Assembly: GCF_963169125.1 (NCBI RefSeq)
Contig: NC_084799.1
Location: forward strand, 104,547,143 to 104,611,142
From: Humulus lupulus
Lineage: Eukaryota; Streptophyta; Magnoliopsida; Rosales; Cannabaceae
DNA: 64,000 nucleotides
Direction: 5' to 3'
A model generated the notes under the pieces. It did not search any database and had not been told where the DNA came from. It saw only the letters and a list, made by a program, of their open reading frames with translations. A program made the translations under genes and the position numbers. Positions 55,724-64,000 of this stretch are shown here, in pieces. The first letter of the stretch is position 1, and each line of letters begins with the position of its first letter.

Positions 55724-58185
55724 TGTAATGTCCCAAAATTACCTAATAAGGCTTAGGGCCTTGATTAGGGGACCAAAATGGCAATTTATGGAATTATATG
55801 CTTATATGAGTTATAGTTGGGTGTAATTATGTTATTATATGAGTTAGATGATAATATAACTAGATATGCATTTTTAGGGGTATTGAATATGCATGTGTGC
55901 TCGTTTCTTATTAGAATCGCAATTTTTCTTAATTTGGTCGTTATGGGCATAATTGTATATTATGTGAGAGACCACATTATTATGTGGGTTTATTTGGATT
56001 ACTCGACACGAGACGATCCTAGGGAGCATGTTAGCGGGAAAGTCAGAACGGGACCCAATACCCGACTCGGGGCAAGTCAAGGGATATTTTGGGTAACTAG
56101 TACGTTACGGAGTTATCGGGTAACGAGAATAGATATTTCAGGATGTACTTGGAGTGAGTGAGATTAGGAGGGAATATCAGGGATTTTGACCATTTTGCCC
56201 TCAGGGACGTTTTTGGTACCCTGACCCTCAGGATTAGCTTAATTTACTTAAGCCTTAAGAAAACACAACAAACATTTTTCCTTATTAGCTCCCAACTAAC
56301 TCTCTCTCTCTCTCTCTCCCTCATACTCTTCCATTTTCTAAGAGGATTTCTTGAGAATTGTTGGCTGAAAGCTTGGGAGTTGAAGGCCTAAACTTGGGAT
56401 TGAATTTTTCGCAGCTAGGGGAATTTAGCTTCCAGTTGAGGTAAACTTTAGACATTGATTTTCATTAAATTATATTTTAATTTGGTTGTTCTTGAGGTGT
56501 TTTTGAGCTTGTAGCTCAAGAGTTGGATTTAGAGTTTTTGATGGGTTTTTAATCAAGTTTAAGCTGGGTTTCTTTGCTAGTATTATGTTGAATGTGTTCT
56601 GGGGATTGAATTATGGTTCTATGATGGATTTAGGGTGTTTGTGTCTGAGTTTGGCTGAAGAAAAACTAGATAATTCTGAGTTCGTAGGGTCGGGCCGAGC
56701 CATGTTCTTGGGGTGTCGCGGCCTTCTTGAACCCAGAGGTCAGGGGAGATTCTGTCTGGGTAGGCGCGCCGCGACCCTTGAGGGCATACTGTGGCCCATG
56801 TCTCCTTTTTCAGATAGGGGGGCTTTCTTTCTGGGAGGCGCGCTGCGGTCCTTAGGGGCAAATCGCGGCTAGCCTGCGCTGTTTTGGCCACCTTAGGTCT
56901 TGAGTAACGGGAACTCAAACCTAAGGGCTCGGGATCGATTCTACTACACGTTTTATTAGAATTTGAGGTCACGGAGGCTAGGACTCGGTCCAGAAGCATT
57001 TATTTGCTCATTTTGACAAGATCTTATATTATGGTTGTGACTAGGTTATCGCTAGGGGCTTGGAACCAGGATCGTGCTCGAGGGTCGTTCTTATTATTAC
57101 GCTATACTCGGACTTAAGGTAAGAAAACTGAACCATATACGTGATATATGTAATTAGGGCTTAGCCTGGTTTTCGATTATAACTATGAATAGGGCTTGGG
57201 CCCCTGAGAATGAGCATGATTGAGTTATGTTTACGCTTGTTGATTATACATACTTGAATATTTTGTTTCTGTCTAAGTGTTATGTAATTGTTTGCATGAT
57301 TTGCGTAGCTAGGGCTGGGCCCCGTTAAGGAACATGGTTATCACTATGTTGCATTTAATTGATGGTATTATATGATCAATATGTATGCATACTTTTTTTG
57401 TCTGAAGCATACTTATTAGTCAAGGGCGGCAATAGCGCGCTGCGTGCTGGTCGAAAGGCTTAGGCCCAATCAGGAACGCACTATTACGTTGGGCGACCCA
57501 TGGTCGTTGAAAAATTAAAGCGCCAAGTATGCTGGGCTAACTTTATGGCTAGTTACTTAGAGCTAAGGAGGTGACTCTATGGTCACATAGCTAGGGCATA
57601 CGGCCCCGGGTTGACTCTATGGTCAACTATTCAGGGCAGCGGGCCCCAAAATTATCCAATGATCATATTTTTTTGTAATTGTATGCATGCATGAGTAGGT
57701 TATTATTGGCTGGCATGCTAGATATGTATTTAGAATATGTATTTACTGTTCATGACATGTTTAAGTTTTCTTGCTGAGCCTTGGCTCACGAGTGCTATGT
57801 GGTGCAGGTAAGGGTAAAGGAAAGCTAGACTAGCCATGAGTTGGAGAGCTTTGGTGGTGGCATGTACATATGAGGTTGCTAGTCCACCACGACCGAGAGT
57901 ATCTCAGTGGAACTAGGGCTATATCCCTTATTTTGCTGCTTAGGTCGACCAGTTGTAACTTTTCATGTATATACACCCTTTTAAACAATTGATTGTAATA
58001 TTTTGGAATCCCATGTATGTATGCAACTTTTAAATGAAAAGTTAACAATTCCTTTGATAAAAAAATTTAACCCTAACCCTTGACGTTAACCCTAGTTACA
58101 CGTTTATAACCAAATGACTTGATTAACAAGTCTGACATTATTTAAAGTACACAGTGTAACGATCCTTTATTAGGAGGATGTTATA
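55724..58185 (+). repeat. T4 3' LTR
   Basis: About 2.46 kb from TGTAATGTCCC. The expected GGACGTTACA end appears as GGATGTTATA (58176-58185), two changes from its partner, or is overlapped by the TG start of the next LTR at 58179. It has (TC)n (56300-56319) and the CG-rich module (56690-56880). Differences from the 5' LTR are scattered throughout, so the pair has diverged. Confidence 0.85.
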
Positions 58186-58762
58186 AGTACACTGCTAATC
58201 AATTACATAGGGATGCACTAATAAAGACCATGGGCCCAAACGGATTGCACAGGGCCTATTTACAGAAAGCTGCCTACCAACTTTAAGGGGAACGTGTGTC
58301 TAATCGTGTCAGGATACGATGAATGTTCGTCCATGTCTGGCGATGTTGTGGGAAATATCAATTGTTGAGTGTACGATCTCAACACCACTACTCGAGGCTC
58401 ACCAAAAGTTGTCAGATGATCTTCTGGTGGGCCACAGCTGCGGTGACTGACATCTGGCAGCTACTCCAAGTTTGAGGACAAGAATCATAGACCTGTAAGA
58501 TTGGCTAATGATGAAAGCAAGGACCATCTTAATGGTACTGGGGGCGTGCACTTACTTGGGGGCATCCATGCCTTGGAGACAGGTCACGGGACGCAACCTC
58601 GCCTGGAGACATCCGCGCCTCGAGGACAGACCTCGGAGCGTGGCCTCACTTGTAGACATCTTCCTCTGACCAGACCATAGTATGAAACCTCCCTAGTACT
58701 CAAGGAGCTTAATTAATCCTCTAATGAATGGCACGTGTCCTATGGTGAAAACACAAGCATCA

Positions 58763-58773
58763 TTTTCCCCCAA
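58763..58773 (-). other. Polypurine tract of Tat-R2
   Basis: TTTTCCCCCAA on the + strand, i.e. TTGGGGGAAAA on the minus strand, abutting the TG of an LTR. Its close match to the tract at 2391-2405 shows these are related elements. Confidence 0.7.
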
Positions 58774-59113
58774 GTTTCACTTGTCCTCAGATAGTGGAGA
58801 CTTAGAATGAGACGAGTAATTCCAAAGGTCTTCGGAAAGAAATGCTTGGGCTCTTCATGGCGTCACTCTTGGAAAAGGTAGTGCCACATGTCAACTCCCT
58901 ATTGCTAGGCGCATCAATCTGTGCAATTAATGAGAAGTCCACTCCACTAGCCATAACGTCCAATCTGTACCCTAGCTGTCCTTTCGCCCAATACTCGAGG
59001 CGTTCTTTTTCCATGTCGCCTCTTGGATTCTTAGCGTTGGATCACCCTCGAGTGCCTATGTCATAGGTTGTCAACGGTCGGGGTGGAGTTGCTTCCACCC
59101 CAAGCTGTTTGAG

Positions 59114-59270
59114 TATAAAACTTCCGAAGCCACCTCTCAGAAATCACTTTCAGCAGTCGAAATTCAAAACCTTAGAACCTCCAAACCCTCTCTTCCTCTT
59201 CACTTCATTGTTCCCCAAATTTTCCCCATTTTCTGAGTTCTCGATGCTCTGGCAGTTGGTGAGACTCATC
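59114..59270 (+). promoter_or_regulatory. TATA box and leader of the Tat-R2 antisense gene
   Basis: GAGTATAAAAC (TATAAAA at 59114-59120), then a C/T-rich leader (about 59145-59255) and a donor-like site TTG/GTGAGACTC near 59259. This mirrors the TATA, leader and donor order of the genes at 2169 and 60452. The coding part is displaced beyond the nested element and is not in the window. Confidence 0.45.
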
Positions 59271-59425
59271 ATACTTCTGGTCAAACGGAAAACAATTTTT
59301 CAAAGTTAAGACTCGCTTTAGCACATAAAAGCGCTTCATCTTGACTAAGTTTTACTTCTCCATCTCCTGTTTGGATTTAAGTTTATTTTTTTGAATTCTG
59401 TTGAAGGTTTTAGGTGCATGCCTAG

Positions 59426-60056
59426 TGTTGACGCAGTTCTTCGGCAACAGATAATTAAGAGAAGAAGAGAAAGAGATTAGTACTAGAAGTAGAACCGTCA
59501 CAGATAGGAAATCTTTGGGGAAAGAACTAGGTGACTCAAGATACGTTTTTAAGTGGTTCAAAGGTTAAAATCCTTCTACTCCACTAGTCAATATTATTGA
59601 TATTCTCTGGGTATTTGGTTTACAAAGTATATAGTTCTTCAAAGACTATTTTTTCCAACCCCTATCAACTCCTAGGGTCTCCTTATTTATAGGAGAGGGC
59701 ACCTGGAAGTTGGTAGGGAGGTCATCCCGTGACCTTACCATTTGTCATATCAAATCTGTGACATTCATGATTAATTCCTAAACCTGACACACAAGTGTGG
59801 TCTAATCAGTATGGAAGGAGATAATGGGCCGCACGGCCCAACCCGTCCGTGGGTGTCTGAATACGCACGTTCCTGCTGCGTGTCCGAGAAGTCAGGGGGA
59901 TATCGGACACGTGATGGCAGGAATATGCACGTTTATCTTGCGTGTTGACTTCCCACAGGGTCGGAGCTTCCTGAGAAGCTCGCGACCGGAGCAGTTCATA
60001 ACCCGAGCTGCTCCGTCCATGGCCTTCGGATGTCATTCTCAGCTCCTGGGGCAACA
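59426..60056 (-). repeat. 3' LTR of the inner Tat-like element (Tat-R1)
   Basis: 631 bp with TGTTG (+ strand left) and CAACA (right) as perfect inverted ends, close in size to the Tat-L LTR (594 bp). Orientation: on the minus strand a TATA box CTATAAATAAGG (TATAAATA at 59684-59691) sits where Tat-L has its own, and the LTR end GCGTCAACA resembles the Tat-L end GGGTCAACA. CCTAG (59421-59425) would be one target duplication. A G-rich tract (CTTGGGGGGCAG, minus strand, about 60212-60223) lies some 160 bp outside the proposed right edge, so the true edge could be nearer 60200. Confidence 0.65.
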
Positions 60057-60128
60057 AATGTGAGCTGGAAACAGGACCCCCTCGAGCTGACAAGGGCCCG
60101 TCCTGGAAATAGAGCCTTCGGCCTGTGG

Positions 60129-60163
60129 GAGCCTCGGACTAAACAATGTTTAGTCTGAGGCTC
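60129..60163. other. Near-perfect 17 bp hairpin
   Basis: Arms 60129-60145 and 60147-60163 (GAGCCTCGGACTAAACA and its complement with one mismatch) around a single A. It lies between the proposed LTR edge and the antisense-gene promoter. It is not followed by a T run and no known function fits. Confidence 0.8.
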
Positions 60164-60451
60164 GCCCTGCTAAACAGCCCGTGGGAAAACCAGGGCGTAG
60201 ATCTGCCCCCCAAGCTCCTGCTCGTGGTCTATGACATCAGATATGGGAGACCATAGTAGGGGCTTTTAGACTTCCCCCACAACCCTTCGTATTCCATGTT
60301 TTTCGCAGGCGTCTGATACGTGGAACGCCGTGGGTGGCAACGGTACACTCTACGAGAACCGCATTAAATGGCCTAGCCTACTGTCCAGCCGTCGTTTCAC
60401 ATTTTGAGTGGAGGGTCTCCCAAGAGCCTTTTACACGTGATCCTTCCCTTG

Positions 60452-60459
60452 TATAAAAG
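60452..60459 (+). promoter_or_regulatory. TATA box of the Tat-R1 antisense gene
   Basis: TTGTATAAAAGGGGG (TATAAAAG at 60452-60459). A leader of roughly 200 nt rich in CTTC/TCTTC follows and ends at a consensus donor ACT/GTAAGTC (60684). Position and following intron match the left-hand copy. Confidence 0.65.
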
Positions 60460-61187
60460 GGGGTGGTCATCCCACGCACGGGCCACCTTATCATTCAAAA
60501 AAGATTTCCAAATTTCCTTCTTCTTTCTCTGGCCTTCCAAAGAACGAAACCCTCATCTCTGCTGTTTTCATCTTCTCCATTCACGAAGCTTAAGCGTACG
60601 AGTTCCTTCAAAGCCTCGGAGGCCACTGTACCAACGAAGCTCCTACCAGCGCAGCAACCTCGCTCACCATCCAACCATATACTGTAAGTCTTCTGTCCCT
60701 GTTCACTTTGAAAGCATGCCACTGTAGCTTAGGTAAAAAATATTACTGTAGCCACATGCAGGGGTTTTCTGAGCCGCGTGAATATAGAGGGTGACAGCCC
60801 TCCTTAGGTTAGGGCATGCCTGCCATGGGACATCGTTTTAGAGTGTGGGTTTCATGGTGTTTCTTCAGGAACGATTTCTGGGTAGGACCTTTAGGAATTT
60901 TGGGTGCAAAAAACTGGGTAGCTTAGGGAATACGCCTCAAAAGCGGTTTTTCCACGCCTTGCCTGTTGAAATTTTCCCCCCAAGGCAATTTTTTACTCTG
61001 AGCCCTCTGACACACGAATTTCGAGTAATCTGGGATCTGTTGAGGGCATAGGCGCGTGTTCCTTGGAACGCGTTGCACCACTCTCCACGGGCTGGGCTTA
61101 CCCCAGCTCGTGTACTTAATATTTGCTTCACTCTCCTGCTTGGGTCGCCTTTTCTAAAGTGTTTTCTTTTGTTTGATAGGCGACCAA

Positions 61188-63834
61188 ATGGCTCCAAAGA
61201 GAAATTTGCCACAGAAGAACGTGGGAAGTTCGTCTTCCCAACAGGATAAAGGAAAGGCGGTGGTGGCCAGCTCGCCAATTCCTCACTTTGGGCCGGCGGT
61301 GGAGAAGCAAGCCGAGGTGGCCCCTGACGCATTTTTCGAGGCGGAGAGAATCGTCTCGAAGATAACCGACCAGGCAAAGATCACCAAAATCTTCCTCAAC
61401 CACAACATTCCCCTGGGGATGGCCTCCGTGATCGCCCGACCTGCTGCGGACGGGGAGCGGAGCTGCACGCCGCTCGACGAGTCGTTCGCGGCCTGGAGCG
61501 GTGAACACTTCAAGGCAGGGGCCTTCCTCCCCCTAGATCAGTATTTTGCTGATTTTTTGAACTATGTGGGGTTGGCCCCATTTCAGCTCCCCCCCAACTC
61601 ATACCGTCTGCTGGCGGGATTTAGGTATTTGTTCCAAAAGCACGAGTGGGAGGTCCCCACTCCTGCTGATATTCTATATTTCTTTTGCCTCAAAGCCAGC
61701 CCGGACCAGCGGGGGCGAGGCGACGGGTTCTATTATTTAGCCCGCTTCCCTAACACAGCAGTAGTCATCGAGCTGCCGAGCCATCCAAACGACTTCAAAG
61801 ACCAGTTTTTCATGTCAACTGGGTTTCGCAATTGCGACCATCACTACTTCAACCGTCCTCGTAAGTGATCCTTGATTTAGTTCGCCTTTTAAAGGTTATC
61901 TTGTTTTAGCTCCTCCCTTATTCCACTTCTGACTTCAACCAACCCTGCAGCCATTTACGCGAGGACCGGAAAGTCTGTGACACTCGGGGGTCAATACGAT
62001 ACATTGGCGAACTTGCCCCCCCAGTGAAAAAGACTACCGCGTGCTCGTGACGGACGAGACGATGGTATTCTGCAAGCTGATTTTCCCAAATCAGACTTTG
62101 AATTTGAAAAGGCCCCGGGGGCCTCCCCCAGCTCGCGACAACAGACCGATCATCGCGGAGGAGGTCGCAGACGACGAAGGCGAGGAGGAAGGCGACGAAG
62201 TTCCTCTCGTGAGGAACAGGAAGAGGACCTTGGAGGTCGCCCAGGGTATGGGCGAGGAGAGGGTCCAATTCGGAGCAGCCGCGGGTCCTTCCGGCCAAGG
62301 TAACCCTTACTTATTTAAGAACGTAGATAGGGCCACCGCAGACCCCCGGCTGGTTAGGTTCAATCCTAGGCAGATCGTCCATCGTCATCAGAGGAATCCG
62401 GACCTGGATACGCTCTTACTCCATTGCGTTGACCAGCTCGTGCTGGACAACCAAGAGAGCCGGCCTAAGGGTACCGTAGTAGTAGATAACACCCTAGCCT
62501 TTAGGTCGGTCCTCTTTGAGGAGTACGGGACCAACTTACGCACGTGGCCAGCGCTCCAGAGGGGCATCTATGCTCCGGGGATTAGGCAGTACGTAGGAGA
62601 GTCCAGCCCTGAGTCAGAGCCGGACCTAGAACCTGCGACAGTTCGCGAGATAATCGTCTTAGGCTCCTCCAGCTCGGGGGGTAGGGCTCCCTTAGTATTT
62701 TCTTACTTATTGCCTTTGAACCTTTTGTCTCTATTTCTGCATGCCCTTTGTCTCTATTTCTGCATTATTTCTTCCTTGTAATAACCATGTTTTTTGTTCT
62801 TAGGAGAAGAGATGTCTCAGCCCGGAAATAGTCTGTGGGGCGTTGTCTTTGGTGGGAACCCCCCAGCAGGGCCGAGGTTAAAAAGGCTCCGAGAGTCCAA
62901 GAGCTCGGCTGGGACCTCCACCAAATCCCCGGCAAAGGAGAAGGAGAAAGCCCCTCCATCTCAGGGCACGGGGGCGATCCTTCCTGTTGCCAGGACAGGA
63001 CCTATGCTCCTGCCATCCCAACGATCTCCATTAGCCGTCCAGGACGGGGTAATGGAGATCGGGAACCCGGCCACGGCAGCCCCGGATGTGCGCATCCCGG
63101 TCGATCCCCAGGATCTGGAGAAGATGCCGGAAGCATTCCGGGGGACGGTATATGAGTCGGCGAGCTATGTCGTCAGCCATTTCTACAAGCTCAAGGAGAA
63201 GGAGCTCCGGGCCATCGAAGCTACGAGCCCGGTCCGAGTTATAGAGTCTTCGATGGACATGACCCTAATGGTAAACTGTCCCATTCCTTTAAAGCTTTAA
63301 CACTCATACGCCGCCTTTTTTTTTTTTTTTATAGTTAGTTAATTTGTCCTTCCCTTCTTGCAGGGTATTGCTACCGCGTACAGAGGCATTGCCAGGACCA
63401 AGGCCCAGCTCGAGGGTATGGAGGCTGAGCACCAGACCGCGCTTCAGGAGGCCCAGGAGGCAAAAGACGCGCTGGCGGCCTCCAAAGCCGAACTGAAGAA
63501 GATCCGTTCCGAGAACCAAGAGCTTAAAAACTCCCTGACCGCGTCGCGGACGGATCTCGAGGCAGCGAAGACCGAGGCCCAGGCCGCACAGGCCGCCCTG
63601 GAAGCCGAGCGGGTCGTTTCGGAGCAGTCCTTACAAGACCTGTTCTATCACTGCTGGTCCCACAATCCGGACGCGGACTTTTCCTTCATGCCCCCGGACC
63701 TCTGGGCGTTTTTGCTGCCGCAGCTCCAAGCCCGCCTAAATAAGGAGGCTCCTCCCTCGGAGACTGGAGAGGCCTTTGCCGCGGCAGGGCAGGACGATAC
63801 CGCGACCTCCAAAAGGCCAGCTGATGGGGCTTAG
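61188..63834 (+). CDS. Spliced antisense gene of Tat-R1: Transposase_28-type domain plus coiled coil
   Basis: Predicted structure: leader exon about 60485-60683, intron 60684-61179, exon 61180-61860 (ATG 61188), intron 61861-61950, exon 61951-62680, intron 62681-62803, exon 62804-63270, intron 63271-63363, exon 63364-63834 (TAG). All introns are GT-AG. The first coding exon holds the PF04195-like domain (KAGAFLPLDQYFADFLNYVG, PPNSYRLLAGF). The second continues it (EKDYRVLVTDETM), then an acidic patch and NPDLDTLLLHC. The third is Ser/Lys/Pro-rich. The fourth is a long coiled coil (about 63385-63630), then FYHCWSHNPDADF. Coding length is 2,341 nt; one extra base, in a 7-C run at 62016-62022, shifts the frame, and otherwise the sum is 780 codons including stop. 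Function is unknown. It lies antisense to its element, next to the 3' LTR. AATAAA follows at 63876. Confidence 0.7.
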
Positions 63835-63875
63835 GATACTTCTTTGGGCATTTTTTACTTTTTACTTTACATTGT

Positions 63876-63881
63876 AATAAA
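63876..63881 (+). promoter_or_regulatory. Polyadenylation signal of the Tat-R1 antisense gene
   Basis: AATAAA 41 nt after the stop codon, in a T-rich context. A plausible plant poly(A) signal; not proven. Confidence 0.55.
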
Positions 63882-64000
63882 ATTTTTGATGAGGTACTCC
63901 CACCTCGAGACAATTTGCTTAGCTAGTTTGACATATATATATTTTTATGCATTTGGTTACAATTCATCTTTATTTTTAAAAAACTTAGTTCGCGTCAACT
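63882..64000. other. Sequence after the antisense gene
   Basis: AT-rich, no gene; presumably the spacer toward the pol region of Tat-R1, which would lie on the minus strand to the right of the window. Confidence 0.4.

Larger units (their letters stand above)
47960..58185 (+). mobile_element. T4: nearly full-length Tekay-type chromovirus
   Basis: LTR, primer site (TTCGTATCAGAAC at about 50479-50491, two changes from the canonical site), gag, protease, RT, RNase H, integrase, chromodomain, polypurine AAGGAGGGGATAG, LTR. Total about 10.2 kb. The chromodomain-type C-terminus places it among chromoviruses; the sequence pattern fits Tekay/Del. Many stops and frameshifts make it inactive. It is the best internal reference for the other family-1 fragments in the window. 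Confidence 0.88.
58179..59425 (-). mobile_element. Outer Tat-like element, 3' LTR and start of its antisense gene (Tat-R2)
   Basis: Minus-strand reading: polypurine tract (58773-58763), then an LTR running 58762 down to about 58179 that starts TGATGCTTG and would end ATAACA. The tract and its context (GAAACTTGGGGGAAAATG) match Tat-L (AAACTTGGGGGGAAAATG). On the + strand, beyond the tract, a promoter (TATAAAA at 59114-59120) and leader follow, up to 59425, where a second Tat-like element starts. No TSD can be tested. The left edge is uncertain by a few bases. Confidence 0.6.

Noticed and set aside
60129..60163. Rho-independent-like terminator
   Set aside because: Plant nuclear DNA, and no T run follows the hairpin.
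61937..62298. Minus-strand ORFs opposite the right antisense gene (61918-62298, 60937-61513, 63304-63519)
   Set aside because: Mirror frames of the spliced plus-strand gene; CG-rich codon positions keep them open.

Overview
The window reads as repetitive plant nuclear DNA, most likely from a dicot. It contains Ty3/gypsy chromoviruses (Tekay/Del type), Tat-lineage-like Ty3/gypsy elements, one Ty1/copia element and two short DNA transposons. Primer-binding sites match the plant tRNA-Met type. Nothing prokaryotic is present and I found no ordinary host gene. The species cannot be read from the sequence; a Cannabaceae-like genome is only a weak impression.

Layout. (1) 1-2999 is the 3' part of a Tat-like element on the + strand: an antisense spliced gene, a polypurine tract and a 3' LTR. 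It sits inside (2) the pol of a Tekay-type element (3000-4557) whose 2.9 kb 3' LTR follows (4558-7434). That element in turn sits in another Tekay-type LTR (7435-9898). (3) 9899-12858 is AT-rich, LTR-like DNA carrying a 1.1 kb PIF/Harbinger-like element with a TTA target duplication. (4) 12859-47411 is one old minus-strand Tekay-type element (T1) opened up by later insertions. A copia element (13249 to about 27339) lies in its 3' LTR and itself carries a Mutator-like MITE and a shortened Tekay-related element (T2, 20594-26073). A solo LTR lies at 27431-29740. A third gypsy element (T3, 36001-47405) lies in its 5' LTR and holds another solo LTR (45095-47375). (5) 47960-58185 is an almost complete but stop-riddled + strand Tekay-type element (T4), fused to the pol tail of a second copy on its left. 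(6) 58179-64000 holds two nested Tat-like elements on the minus strand, each with a gene promoter pointing the opposite way. The second carries an almost intact four-coding-exon antisense gene (61188-63834).

How the parts work together. The Tekay-type copies follow the usual order LTR, tRNA-Met primer site, gag, protease, reverse transcriptase, RNase H, integrase, chromodomain, LTR, and all are inactivated by stops, frameshifts and deletions. The Tat-like elements are the interesting part. The gene lies between the (unseen) pol and the 3' LTR and is read against the element. It has its own TATA box, a 5' leader intron and coding introns whose positions and phases agree between the left and right copies, although the proteins have diverged strongly. 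In each case the LTR promoter and the antisense promoter diverge from a shared interval of roughly 0.5-0.8 kb.

Limits. Family names come from recognising protein motifs by eye. LTR edges are exact where TG/CA ends and target duplications are visible and approximate elsewhere. Splice sites are predicted from consensus and reading frame, not from RNA.
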